Numbered from the stretch's first letter, positions 1 to 7,002 are shown. The stretch is 20,789 nucleotides of DNA from JBGTLW01 sp041743835 (GCA_041743835.1 JBGTLW010000240.1:1-20789); one strand, 5' to 3'. Made by a program: numbers and translations. Notes: generated from the letters alone by a model not told the origin.

Positions 1-767
1 GCTTCGCGTTGAGCCTGCGCCTCCGCTTCACGCTTCGCTGCTGCCTCGGCCTCACGTTGCGCTGCGGCTTCAGCTTCGCGCTTTGCGGCGGCTTCCGCTT
101 CGAGACGCGCGGCCTCGGCTGCTGCTGCTTCGGCCTCAGCCTCCCGTTTTGCTTCTGCTTCAGCTTCCTGTCGCGCGGCCTCGGCGGCGGCGGTCTGGCG
201 GGGGGTCTGAGCGTCGAGTTCGTCCAGCGCCTCGTCGATGAAATCAAGCGCGGCTGAGGAGCCCGACGCGGAGCCGCCTGCCGCACCCAGATCGACCACG
301 TCGTCAAGGTCATCCATGTCGTCGAGGTCGAAGACCGAGTCGGGCTCGGCTGCGGGCTGCTTCACGGGGGGGCCGGAGGCTTCGCGGAGGTCCGTAGCCG
401 GCGCGTCGAGTTCGAGGCGGATGGGCTTGGGCGGCGTATCGCGTTTGGGGGTGGGCTTGGTGGCGGTGGACTTTGCTCCGACGCCGGTGACGCGGATGCG
501 CAGCCGACCGATGAGCAGTTCGTCGCCCTCTTCGAGTTCGGTGAGGCGTTTGATCTGTCGGCCGTTGACGTAGGTGCCGTTGGATGAACCGACGTCCCGG
601 ATCAGCCACGTGCCGCCCTGCCTGCTGATCTCGGCGTGCCGGCGGGAGATGCGCGAGTCATCGAGGCTTATTTTGGGCGCACGGCGGCCCAGCACTTCCG
701 GTTGATCGCCGATCAACTCGAAGGTTCGCCCTCGGTCTGCGCCGTTGAGTACCTGGAGCCTGAGCAC
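1..767 (-). CDS. FHA-domain protein with Ala/Glu-rich helical tail (partial, runs off left edge)
   Basis: The reading frame is open from a GTG at 767 to the window edge (255 codons, no stop). The GTG is preceded by AGGA six bases upstream, which decides the start. Residues about 1-90 form a forkhead-associated domain: LGRR, then SRISRRHAE, then GSSNGTYVNGR, matching the conserved Gly-Arg, Ser-x-x-His and Asn-Gly of the phosphothreonine-binding fold. A Pro/Asp-rich linker follows (FDLDDMDDLDD). From about residue 180 the chain is almost only Ala, Glu, Arg, Lys and Gln in AEAAAKREAEA-type repeats, predicted as one long charged helix. FHA domains bind phosphothreonine peptides, typically in Ser/Thr-kinase signalling. 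The partner here is unknown and the C-terminus lies outside the window. Confidence 0.85.
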   Translation of the reverse strand, partial: MLRLQVLNGADRGRTFELIGDQPEVLGRRAPKISLDDSRISRRHAEISRQGGTWLIRDVGSSNGTYVNGRQIKRLTELEEGDELLIGRLRIRVTGVGAKSTATKPTPKRDTPPKPIRLELDAPATDLREASGPPVKQPAAEPDSVFDLDDMDDLDDVVDLGAAGGSASGSSAALDFIDEALDELDAQTPRQTAAAEAARQEAEAEAKREAEAEAAAAEAARLEAEAAAKREAEAAAQREAEAAAKREAEAQAQRE

Positions 768-874
768 AATAGTTCCTGGGAGAAGCGTGGACCTGGACCG
801 CAACGCGGCCACCCAACCTTATCTACTCGCACGGGGCTTATTCCGTTCGAGTCACCCCACCACGGGCGGCGTTT

Positions 875-883
875 ATTCTATCA
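875..883 (-). promoter_or_regulatory. Possible extended -10 promoter for the FHA gene
   Basis: On the minus strand the sequence reads TGATAGAAT, an extended -10 (TG, one base, TAGAAT) about 100 bases upstream of the GTG at 767. No convincing -35 hexamer lies 16-18 bases further upstream, so this is a weak call by motif only. Confidence 0.3.
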
Positions 884-1113
884 CAGAATGCCACACCGAT
901 TGCCCCCGGCCACAGAAAGTCCATAAATTTTAAGGATTTGCAGGTCCGAGAACACGCAAGTGTCATCTTGGTGACTCCACAGGCGTGCCCCGCAAGGCCG
1001 TAAGACTGACAACCTCATGTCTCACCTGAACGAGGCCAACAGGCCGTGCAGTCCCTCCGGGGGTAGGTTACCCGGCGTGCTCGCACCGGCAGGCTTGGGG
1101 CGACGACTTAGGC

Positions 1114-1119
1114 TATACT
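1114..1119 (+). promoter_or_regulatory. Possible -10 element upstream of tpiA
   Basis: TATACT lies 75 bases before the tpiA GTG, inside the string TTAGGCTATAC. The same 11 bases recur at the promoter of the receiver-like gene (minus strand, 6816-6826), which supports a promoter role. No good -35 is visible at standard spacing. Confidence 0.35.
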
Positions 1120-1194
1120 GCCCGATTCGGTCCAAGGCGTGGCCGTCCGGGGCGTCATCCACTTGGTTTTTGTGAAAAGATTGGAGCTGAGCTC

Positions 1195-1962
1195 GTGGCA
1201 GATCGTAAGCCTTTCGTCGGTGGCAACTGGAAGATGAACCTGCACAAGGCCGAGGCTGTCGCCCTGGCTGAAGCGTTGGCGGACAAGGTCGTCGGCGACG
1301 CGGTGGAGGTGGCGGTGTTCCCCGCTTTGCCTTACCTGGCCACCGTGTCAGAAGCTCTGTGCCGCAAGGGCAACACAACCATCAAGGTCGGTGCTCAGGA
1401 CTTTTACCACGAAGCTAATGGAGCCTTCACCGGCGAGGTCTCGCTCTCGATGGTCAAAGACACCGGCTGCAAGGTGGTGCTGGTGGGCCATTCCGAGCGT
1501 CGGCACGTGATCGGCGAGTCGGATGTGCTCATCAATGAGAAGGTGCTCGCTGCGCTCGAGGCGGGGCTGGATGTCATCCTCGCCATTGGTGAGAAGATCG
1601 AGCAGCGCGAGGCGGGCAAGACAGACTTTATTAACTACGGGCAGATGTGCTACGGGCTCGCGGGTGTGAGTGCCGAGCGGATGAGCCGGGTGACGCTGGC
1701 ATATGAGCCGGTGTGGGCGATCGGCACGGGCAAGACCGCGACACCCGAGGACGCACAGAAGGCCCACGCCGCGATCCGTGATTGCCTCCAGAGCATTTAC
1801 TCGCCGGCCGTGGCTTCGGGCGTCCGCATCCAGTACGGCGGGTCCATGAAGCCGAGCAACGCGAAGGAACTGCTCGCTCAGCCGGACATCGACGGCGGGC
1901 TGATCGGCGGGGCGGCGCTTAAGGCTGAGGATTTTGTCGGCATCATCGACGCCGCACGCTGA
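1195..1962 (+). CDS. tpiA: Triosephosphate isomerase
   Basis: This 255-residue protein interconverts dihydroxyacetone phosphate and glyceraldehyde 3-phosphate in cytoplasmic glycolysis and gluconeogenesis. All family landmarks are present: GGNWKMN at residues 9-15 with catalytic Lys13, VGHSERR with catalytic His99, YEPVWAIGTGK with catalytic Glu171 and the mobile lid, then QYGGSMKP and GGLIGGAAL of the phosphate-binding end. Length is normal for the family. The start is GTG at 1195, preceded by GGAG at an 8-base distance. It is the first gene of a plus-strand run with secG and the yicC-family gene. A tpiA-secG neighbourhood is frequent in bacteria. Confidence 0.97.
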   Translation: MADRKPFVGGNWKMNLHKAEAVALAEALADKVVGDAVEVAVFPALPYLATVSEALCRKGNTTIKVGAQDFYHEANGAFTGEVSLSMVKDTGCKVVLVGHSERRHVIGESDVLINEKVLAALEAGLDVILAIGEKIEQREAGKTDFINYGQMCYGLAGVSAERMSRVTLAYEPVWAIGTGKTATPEDAQKAHAAIRDCLQSIYSPAVASGVRIQYGGSMKPSNAKELLAQPDIDGGLIGGAALKAEDFVGIIDAAR

Positions 1963-2026
1963 CCAACCTGTGACACAAGCCGTGGCCCACGCAGCCGCAA
2001 CCCGCTACAACGTTGACCCAACTGAA

Positions 2027-2054
2027 CCCCCGGAACCCGACCCCCGGAACCCGA
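2027..2054. repeat. Perfect 14-bp tandem duplication just before secG
   Basis: CCCCCGGAACCCGA occurs twice back to back (2027-2040 and 2041-2054), ending two bases before the secG ATG. The only ribosome-binding-like sequence for secG (CGGAA) is inside the second copy. The core CCCCGGAA is the same as in the 12-bp arrays at 2428-2571, 5196-5251 and 6343-6390. Confidence 0.85.
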
Positions 2055-2056
2055 CC

Positions 2057-2602
2057 ATGTACATGCTCCCCGCCCTTGCAACCATCAGCGCTTTCACCTG
2101 GGTCCTCGCGATTGTTTTCGCGGCCACCTGCCTGTTCATGATGCTGGTCATCCTGATCCAGAAGCCTAAGGGCGGCGGGCTGTCCGGCGCGTTCGGCGGA
2201 GCGGGCGGCGGGTCCGCGCAGGCGGCATTCGGCGCGAAGGTCGGCGATGTGCTGACTTGGGCCACGGTGGGCTGCTTCGTGCTGTTCCTGCTGCTGGCCA
2301 TGGGATTGACATGGCTCATCACACCCGAGGGCACGACCGTCGGCTCAAGCAACCAGGCCCAACCAACCCAAACCATGGGCGCGGGAGCAGATGAAACCAA
2401 AGCACTCGAATCCGACCTGACCACCCCGACCCCCGGAACAACCCCCGGAACAACCCCCGAAACAACCCCCGAAACAACCCCGGAAGCTGCCCCGGAAGCG
2501 ACCCCGGAAGTTGCTCCAGAAACGGCTCCAGAAGTTGCACCTGAAGCCGCCGCTGAAGTTGCCCCGGAGATGGAAAAGCCAGCACCCGCCGAAGAGCAGT
2601 AA
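2057..2602 (+). CDS. secG: Protein-export membrane protein SecG with repetitive Pro/Thr/Glu tail
   Basis: SecG is the small subunit of the SecYEG translocon in the cytoplasmic membrane. The first 95 or so residues fit the family: one membrane segment (about residues 8-30), the LIQKPKGGGLSGAFGG loop, SAQAAFG, then a second membrane segment (about 65-90). A further tail of roughly 90 residues made of TPGT, TPET, APEA and APEV units is not part of normal SecG, which is usually 70-120 residues; here it is 181. The start is placed at ATG 2057 because the membrane segment begins soon after. An in-frame ATG at 1934 overlaps tpiA and would add an unusual polar leader. The tail is encoded by a 12-bp repeat array. 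Which side of the membrane it faces depends on SecG topology. Confidence 0.9.
   Translation: MYMLPALATISAFTWVLAIVFAATCLFMMLVILIQKPKGGGLSGAFGGAGGGSAQAAFGAKVGDVLTWATVGCFVLFLLLAMGLTWLITPEGTTVGSSNQAQPTQTMGAGADETKALESDLTTPTPGTTPGTTPETTPETTPEAAPEATPEVAPETAPEVAPEAAAEVAPEMEKPAPAEEQ
2428..2571. repeat. Tandem array of twelve 12-bp units inside secG
   Basis: Twelve consecutive 12-base units run from GACCCCCGGAAC through AACCCCCGAAAC to TGCCCCGGAGAT. They degenerate towards the 3' end, each keeping a CCCCGGAA-like core. The period equals four codons, so copy-number changes keep the frame and give TPGT/TPET/APEA repeats in the protein. The core matches intergenic arrays elsewhere in this window. Confidence 0.9.
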
Positions 2603-2675
2603 GCCCCGTCATCTGCGTGGCGCCCGCCGCGTGGTAGCCGCAGATCCAAGCCCGCAGACGAACCGGAGACGCCCC

Positions 2676-3569
2676 TTGATTCATTCCATGACCGGCTTCG
2701 GCGAGGCATCCGGCGACACGGTCGGCGTACACTTTTCGCTCGAGCTCCGCTCTCTCAACAACCGCTACTTCAAGTTCTCCTCGCGCCTCCCCGAGGAGAT
2801 CGCATCGCTCGATGCCGAGGTCGAGAGCCATCTGCGCAAGCGCGTGGGACGGGGATCGTTTGCGTTGTCGGTGAAGCTGCGGGTCGCTGACGCCCGCGCC
2901 GCGTCCATCATCAACGAGGACGTGTTGCTGGGTTACCTTGGCCATCTGGAAACCATCCAATCCAAGGTGCAGGACCACGCGGTCACCATCGAGCTGACGC
3001 AGTTGCTCGCTTTGCCCGGCGTGCTCCAGGCCGCGACAACCGATGAGAGCTTCATGCACCACGCCCGCCCGGTGCTGCTGGGCCTGCTCGACACCGCGAT
3101 CGACCGCCTCACCGCGATGCGCCTCACCGAGGGCAAGGCCCTTGTTGAAGACCTGCGCAAGCACCTGACCCTGATCCGCCAGCGGGCCGCGGTCGTGGCC
3201 GAGCGCGCACCGGTGGTGCTCGATGAGTACCACGACCGCCTTCGGCAGCGCGTGGAGGAGCTGATCGCCAAGTCGGAGCTGTCGGTCGGCAAGGTGGACC
3301 TGGTCCGCGAGGTGGCGATCTTTGCGGACAGGTCGGACATCGCTGAGGAGCTTAGCCGGCTGTCGGGCCATCTGGATCAGTTCGAGCTCAAGCTCGGGGA
3401 GAACGACAGCGAGCCCGCCGGCCGGACGCTGGACTTTATCGCTCAGGAGTTGCTGCGCGAGGCCAACACCATCGGCAGCAAGTGCAACGACGCGACGATC
3501 AGCCGGGCCGTCGTCGAGATCAAGAGCGCGATCGACCGTATCAAAGAGCAGGTCCAGAACGTCGAATAA
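2676..3569 (+). CDS. yicC: YicC/YloC-family endoribonuclease
   Basis: The 297-residue product begins LIHSMTGFGEASGD, matching the hallmark N-terminus of the YicC/YloC family (S-M-T-G-F-G). It continues with the expected EL-RSLNNRYF stretch and ends with the conserved IGSKCNDATIS and EIKSAIDRIKEQVQNVE (DUF1732 end). Family members in E. coli and B. subtilis are reported endoribonucleases acting in RNA turnover; the natural substrate here is unknown. The start is TTG at 2676, preceded by GGAG seven bases upstream, which also reproduces the usual M-I-x-S-M-T-G-F spacing. The ATG at 2688 would be too far from the ribosome site. It lies 73 bases after secG and is probably co-transcribed with tpiA-secG. 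Confidence 0.92.
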   Translation: MIHSMTGFGEASGDTVGVHFSLELRSLNNRYFKFSSRLPEEIASLDAEVESHLRKRVGRGSFALSVKLRVADARAASIINEDVLLGYLGHLETIQSKVQDHAVTIELTQLLALPGVLQAATTDESFMHHARPVLLGLLDTAIDRLTAMRLTEGKALVEDLRKHLTLIRQRAAVVAERAPVVLDEYHDRLRQRVEELIAKSELSVGKVDLVREVAIFADRSDIAEELSRLSGHLDQFELKLGENDSEPAGRTLDFIAQELLREANTIGSKCNDATISRAVVEIKSAIDRIKEQVQNVE

Positions 3570-3621
3570 TTCGAATCCCAAACGCTTGTCGTGCGACGGT
3601 TTGGATGCCGATCTATCGCAG

Positions 3622-3665
3622 AGCGGTTGTCTTGCGCGCGTGAAAATCGGACCAAGGCAACCGCT
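3622..3665. terminator. Long hairpin between convergent genes (possible bidirectional terminator)
   Basis: AGCGGTTG at 3622-3629 pairs with CAACCGCT at 3658-3665. After one T-G wobble, CTTG pairs with CAAG, giving a stem of about 13 base pairs with an 18-base loop. It sits between the convergent yicC-family gene and the DUF1232 gene. No run of T follows on either strand, so it is not a classic rho-independent terminator. A second, weaker hairpin lies at 3578-3604 (CCAAAC with GTTTGG). Confidence 0.45.
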
Positions 3666-3701
3666 TACGGTCGCGGCTCTGTTGACACTTGCCTCGCGTG
3701 C

Positions 3702-4094
3702 TCACGCGTGGGCGTCGCCTGTTGCGCCGGCGTCTTGTGCCTTGCTCTTGCCCCGGCTGCGGAACTTCCTGAGCAGTCGCTCCGCCTTCTCCGCTGGCAT
3801 GAAACGGCTTAAGACCCACAGCACCACCGGCACCATGATGACATCATCAATCAAGCCGATCGGCCCGGTGAATAACTCGGGGATCAAGTCGATCGGCGAG
3901 ATGCCATACGCGAACATGAACAGCAACCCCCCCAGCCCGATGAGAACCACCCCGAGCTTGGCGAGGCCCGACGCCTCGGGGTCGCGCAGGAGATACCACG
4001 CGGCCTGCAGCCGTCCAAGCATGCCCGGCAGTTGGAAACCCTTGCGTTCATCGCGTTCTTCAGATTTTTCGGATTGCGTATGCGTAGCAGCCAT
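3702..4094 (-). CDS. DUF1232 (YkvA-type) membrane protein
   Basis: This 130-residue protein has a central hydrophobic part with the DUF1232 signature: YGISPIDLIPE, then GPIGLIDDVIMVPVVLWVLSRF. The Asp-Leu-Ile-Pro and Leu-Ile-Asp-Asp motifs are typical of this small membrane family, whose biochemical function is unknown. Two membrane segments are likely (about residues 52-75 and 85-105), with a charged N-terminus and a basic C-terminus (RKFRSRGKSK). The start is ATG 4094, 22 bases after the ATP-grasp stop. A longer in-frame reading would overlap that gene. A TAGAAT sequence ends five bases before the ATG (4100-4105), so a leaderless transcript is possible besides read-through from upstream. 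Confidence 0.75.
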   Translation of the reverse strand: MAATHTQSEKSEERDERKGFQLPGMLGRLQAAWYLLRDPEASGLAKLGVVLIGLGGLLFMFAYGISPIDLIPELFTGPIGLIDDVIMVPVVLWVLSRFMPAEKAERLLRKFRSRGKSKAQDAGATGDAHA

Positions 4095-4099
4095 GGCGT

Positions 4100-4105
4100 A
4101 TTCTA
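4100..4105 (-). promoter_or_regulatory. Possible -10 of a leaderless promoter for the DUF1232 gene
   Basis: The minus strand reads TAGAAT, five bases, ATG. This spacing would place the transcription start at or next to the start codon. The -35 region is poor, so the evidence is the hexamer and its repeated placement near starts elsewhere in the window. Confidence 0.25.
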
Positions 4106-4116
4106 GGCGCCCGCGT

Positions 4117-5148
4117 TCAGGCCATACCGCGCAGGCGGTAACGCAAGCCGAGGTTGAGGATCTTTTGCAGCAGTTGCTCGTACTCAAGGCCCCCTGCCTC
4201 GGCGGACTCGGCAAAGTCCTCGCCGTACATCAACTGCGGGTTGGGGTTGGCTTCGAGCAGGTAGGGCTTGCCGTTCGCGTTGATGCGGAAGTCGAGCCGG
4301 GCGTAACCCGACAGGTCCAGCGCACGGTAGATGCGCTTGGAGAGCTTTGGGAGCGACTGTTCGAGGCCCGGCGGCAGGTCGCGCGCGGTGCTGGTTTCCA
4401 CGCCGATCTGCCTCTGGTACTTGGCATCCCACTTGATCCGGCCGGTGGCGATCATCGGCGCATCCACGCGGAGCTTGGTCATACGCAGCTCCCAGATGGG
4501 CAGCGTCTGGAGCCTTTCGTTGCCCAGCACGCCGACGTACACCTCCCGGCCATCGATGTACTGCTCGGCGATCGCGTCGGTGCCCAGCTTCTCGTGGACG
4601 AACGCCACGCGATCCGCAAGCCGCCTGTCGTCGTACACCACCGACGCCTGCGCGATGCCCACCGAGCCCTCCTCGGTCAGCGACTTGACCATGAGCGGGA
4701 ACGCCAGGCCCTTGGGCCGAACCACCTTCCGGCCCATGGGGTACACGTGGAACCGTGGCACGGGGATGCGGTGGTACCGGCAGACCATCTTGGTGAGCGC
4801 TTTGTTGTGCGCCAGCATCAGCCCGCGCGGGTTGCAGCCGGTGTAGTGCTGGCGGATCATCTCGAGGTACGACACGACGTGGGCGTCGAACACCCCCACG
4901 CCATCGAACTCTTCGAGCAGGTTGAACGCGATGTCGGGGCGGTGGGCATCGATCGCCTGCTTGATGACCGCTAGGTCCGAACCCACGCCCAGCGGCATCA
5001 CGTGATGGCCCATGTCTCGCAGCGTGGCGTACACATCAAACTCGGTCTTGAACGGGTCGATCTGCGCATCGGTCATGCCCTCGATCGACTCGGGCGGGAC
5101 CAGCGACTCGTGAACCAGCAGCAGGATGCGGAGGCGTTTGTGGGCCAT
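4117..5148 (-). CDS. D-alanine--D-alanine ligase-like ATP-grasp enzyme
   Basis: The product is 343 residues. The N-terminal part (RILLLVHESLVPP, then DIAFNLLEEFDGVGVFDAHVVSYLE) resembles the pre-ATP-grasp domain of D-Ala-D-Ala ligases, as does YTGCNPRGLMLAHNKALTK. The ATP-grasp core shows the Lys of FPLMVKSLTEEGSVGIA, the EQYIDGREVYVGVLGN segment, YARLDFRIN and the metal-binding LLEANPNPQL. ATP-grasp enzymes join a carboxylate to an amine through an acyl phosphate. The divergence from true Ddl and the neighbouring metallopeptidase suggest a peptide or amino-acid ligase with another substrate rather than the cell-wall Ddl. No strong ribosome site precedes ATG 5148. Confidence 0.8.
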   Translation of the reverse strand: MAHKRLRILLLVHESLVPPESIEGMTDAQIDPFKTEFDVYATLRDMGHHVMPLGVGSDLAVIKQAIDAHRPDIAFNLLEEFDGVGVFDAHVVSYLEMIRQHYTGCNPRGLMLAHNKALTKMVCRYHRIPVPRFHVYPMGRKVVRPKGLAFPLMVKSLTEEGSVGIAQASVVYDDRRLADRVAFVHEKLGTDAIAEQYIDGREVYVGVLGNERLQTLPIWELRMTKLRVDAPMIATGRIKWDAKYQRQIGVETSTARDLPPGLEQSLPKLSKRIYRALDLSGYARLDFRINANGKPYLLEANPNPQLMYGEDFAESAEAGGLEYEQLLQKILNLGLRYRLRGMA

Positions 5149-5195
5149 GATTGCTCAGTCCATCCGTGGACCAACCGGGTCCGTCTAAGTGACAC

Positions 5196-5251
5196 TTCCG
5201 GGGCCTTCCGGGGCGGCTTCCGGGGGCGGCTTCCGGGGTCGGCTTCCGGGG
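5196..5251. repeat. Array of five TTCCGGGG units
   Basis: TTCCGGGG occurs at 5196, 5206, 5218, 5231 and 5244, with spacing 10, 12, 13 and 13 bases and GGC or CC between. It fills the gap between the metallopeptidase stop (5255) and the ATP-grasp gene. The unit is the reverse complement of the CCCCGGAA unit upstream of the metallopeptidase, so the gene is bracketed by arrays in opposite orientation. Confidence 0.85.
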
Positions 5252-5254
5252 GGG

Positions 5255-6304
5255 TTACATGGCCACCGGTTGGTGGCCGCCCTGGAGGTAGTTCATCGTC
5301 TGCACGGTCAGCATGAGGATCGCGTCGCGCTGCGCGTCGGCCCGGGGCACCGCGAGGCGGAGCCGCAGCTCCTTGCAGCGGTCGATCATATCCCTCAGCA
5401 CCTGGTCGATGGTGTACGCGTGCGCCCCGGTCCATCGCGCGACCGACTCGCGCATCTGGGCGCGGTGTGTCCGCAGGAAGCCGGCCGCGGATGGGCGATG
5501 GCTGTAACGTGGATCGGGGGAGAAGATCTTGTGCAGGTCCGTGTCGAAGAAATCGGGGAACGAGTCCGCGTATCGCATCCGCTTGTCGAAGTAGTGCTCG
5601 CCCAGCGTCGTGGTGATGCTGTTGATGGATTCGGGTCGGCGGGTGCTGCGGACCTTGGGGGGCGTGTTCGCGATGTCGGCCATGAGCGCCTCGACCACCT
5701 CCAACTTCCGCAGCGCCGGCCAGCCCTTGTACCGCGCTTTCCACCGCGAACCCGGCGCAAGCCAAACCGCGAACGTCTCCGCAAAGTCTTCCGCGGGGTG
5801 GGCCTGGGCGTACCACCAGGGCAGGTGTGTCACGAAGTTGCGGCTGCCGGGCCGGGGCTTGTAGTTGTCGGGGTAGGGGTCGGCAAACGAGCCGAACGCC
5901 TCGCGCCACGCCTTGCGGTAGTGCAGGCGATAGGCGGTGTCGATCGCGTGGCCCGCTTCGTGACGGAGGATCTGCATGAGCGACTGGGCTGTGCCGCCCT
6001 CCACCTGGAGCACCTGCTTTTTTTCTAGCCGTTTGAGTCGGGGGTGCGCGAGGTAGAAGGGCACCGCGATGCCGGGCACGCCGTCGGGGCTGAACCACTC
6101 GGTCGAGAGCCAGCAGTGCGGGCGGAACTGCTCCAGGCCCCGGTCCGCGAGCTCATGGAAGAGCTGGCGGACATGCGGGCGCAGGTGGGGCGAATCGACG
6201 GTCAGCCCCAGGTCGCAGAAGCGCATCGACAGCAGCTTGTCATCGGTCGTGGCCGCCCAGCGGACGCGCTGGCCAGTCTCTCGCGATCGTGAGCGAGATG
6301 GCAT
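5255..6304 (-). CDS. Putative zinc-binding metallopeptidase (HEAGH)
   Basis: The 349-residue protein contains LMQILRHEAGHAIDTAY, an HExxH zinc motif with catalytic Glu, near residue 115. About 60 residues later comes AEDFAETFAVWL, whose Glu could be the third zinc ligand. Its aromatic surroundings (WWYAQAHPAEDFAETFA) resemble the group annotated as putative zinc-binding metallopeptidases. No signal peptide is seen, so a cytoplasmic location is likely. The start ATG 6304 is preferred because the longer in-frame reading (to 6394) runs through a tandem repeat and has no ribosome site. TATCAT ends six bases before this ATG, fitting a leaderless start. It is co-directional with the ATP-grasp gene, 106 bases upstream of it. 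The substrate is unknown. Confidence 0.72.
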   Translation of the reverse strand: MPSRSRSRETGQRVRWAATTDDKLLSMRFCDLGLTVDSPHLRPHVRQLFHELADRGLEQFRPHCWLSTEWFSPDGVPGIAVPFYLAHPRLKRLEKKQVLQVEGGTAQSLMQILRHEAGHAIDTAYRLHYRKAWREAFGSFADPYPDNYKPRPGSRNFVTHLPWWYAQAHPAEDFAETFAVWLAPGSRWKARYKGWPALRKLEVVEALMADIANTPPKVRSTRRPESINSITTTLGEHYFDKRMRYADSFPDFFDTDLHKIFSPDPRYSHRPSAAGFLRTHRAQMRESVARWTGAHAYTIDQVLRDMIDRCKELRLRLAVPRADAQRDAILMLTVQTMNYLQGGHQPVAM

Positions 6305-6310
6305 GGCCAG

Positions 6311-6316
6311 ATGATA
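6311..6316 (-). promoter_or_regulatory. Possible -10 of a leaderless promoter for the metallopeptidase
   Basis: TATCAT on the minus strand is followed by six bases and the ATG. No good -35 hexamer is seen upstream, where the CCCCGGAA array begins. Confidence 0.25.
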
Positions 6317-6342
6317 ACACGCGCACCGCAGCGCCGAGCCAG

Positions 6343-6390
6343 CCCCCCGGAACTCCCCCCGGAACTCCTCCCGGAGCCCCCCCCGGAGTT
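6343..6390. repeat. Four 12-bp CCCCCCGGAACT-type tandem units
   Basis: CCCCCCGGAACT is repeated exactly at 6343-6354 and 6355-6366, then as CCTCCCGGAGCC and CCCCCCGGAGTT. The period and core equal those of the secG array. It lies just upstream of the metallopeptidase and downstream of the receiver-like gene. Confidence 0.85.
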
Positions 6391-6415
6391 GCACCGGACC
6401 CGCCCCGCATCGCGA

Positions 6416-6796
6416 TCAGGAATCGCTGACGGCCGCGGCCAGCTTGCTCGCCGTCGCGGGGTCGTGGGTCTGTGATTTGCCGAACCCCGGCAACGCGCCG
6501 ACGGCCTCCGCCGCCTCCTGCGAATCAGCGTAGTTGGAGATCAGCATCGCGCGCGTCGTGTTGCCCGCGGCCCGCAGGCTCTGGATCAGCTCCACGCCGT
6601 GGTCCACCGAGAACCGGCCATCGAGCACGCGGTTCACCAGCAGCAGCGCGCTGTCATCTGCGACCTTTGCCAGCGACGCGTCGTCGTTCACCCGCTCCAC
6701 CTGTGTGATGCCCGGCACACGGGCGGCCGCGTGCTGAAGCGATGCGGAGTCAAACGAGCAGTGACCCACGAGGACGATCTTGTTGATCCTGGGCAT
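6416..6796 (-). CDS. Degenerate receiver-domain (pseudo-receiver) protein
   Basis: This 126-residue single-domain protein has the alternating pattern of a CheY-like receiver: KIVLVGHCSFD (strand 1), ALLLVNRVLDG (strand 3 and loop), GVELIQSLRAAG (helix 3), AMLISNYAD (strand 4), GFGKSQ (strand 5 with Lys). The acidic pair after strand 1 is replaced by Gly-His. The phosphoacceptor Asp after strand 3 is replaced by Asn (LVNR). It is therefore unlikely to be phosphorylated and may act as a protein-protein module. The start ATG 6796 has AGGAA eight bases upstream and a well-formed promoter at 6816-6844. The match is by pattern only, so a different alpha/beta fold remains possible. Confidence 0.6.
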   Translation of the reverse strand: MPRINKIVLVGHCSFDSASLQHAAARVPGITQVERVNDDASLAKVADDSALLLVNRVLDGRFSVDHGVELIQSLRAAGNTTRAMLISNYADSQEAAEAVGALPGFGKSQTHDPATASKLAAAVSDS

Positions 6797-6815
6797 GGCA
6801 GTGTTCCTGTCTGGG

Positions 6816-6844
6816 TGTATAGCCTAACCAGGCGGGGCGGTCAG
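6816..6844 (-). promoter_or_regulatory. Sigma-70-like promoter of the pseudo-receiver gene
   Basis: On the minus strand CTGACC (-35, 6839-6844) is separated by exactly 17 bases from TATACA (-10, 6816-6821). A transcription start near 6809 would leave a short leader of about 13 bases that still contains the AGGAA ribosome site. Confidence 0.5.
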
Positions 6845-7002
6845 TTGTTCCTGGTTGGCGAGGTCGTGCGTGGTAGGCCGGGGGATGTTCCGGGGGGGTG
6901 TATTTTAGGCATTGCGTTGCGTCATAGGGGTGTCCCCGGCGTCACGGGTTGCGGTCCGCTATGATAGGACGTTTACTTCCCACCCCCTTGAACGGAGTTT
7001 GT

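Larger units (their letters stand above)
768..1194. other. Divergent intergenic region between the FHA gene and tpiA (no gene seen)
   Basis: This 427-base gap separates two divergent genes. Short open frames on both strands lack start-site support and resemble nothing known. It holds the candidate promoters at 875-883 and 1114-1119 and a small GC hairpin at about 1057-1075 (CCGGG and CCCGG arms). I looked for 4.5S/SRP RNA, 6S RNA and common riboswitch cores and saw none of their signature motifs. Confidence 0.6.

Noticed and set aside
9..257. Cys/Leu/Gly-rich plus-strand open frame at the left edge
   Set aside because: It is the complement of the Ala/Glu repeat tail of the FHA protein.
1015..1125. 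Possible structured RNA (SRP RNA or riboswitch) before tpiA
   Set aside because: Several GC hairpins are present but no GGAAGG/AGCAGCC core of SRP RNA and no known riboswitch core.
2428..2571. CRISPR-like array
   Set aside because: Units are contiguous 12-bp repeats without spacers and lie in a coding frame.
2319..3581. 420-codon open frame on the minus strand across secG and the yicC-family gene
   Set aside because: It is antisense to two well-recognised genes, shows no family resemblance and arises from GC-rich codon bias.
3563..3585. TTCGAATCCC resembling a tRNA T-loop
   Set aside because: No acceptor stem, D-arm or anticodon arm around it; it overlaps the end of the yicC-family gene.
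3322..4974. 550-codon plus-strand open frame over the DUF1232 and ATP-grasp genes
   Set aside because: Both genes on the minus strand have clear motifs; the plus frame has biased, motif-free composition.
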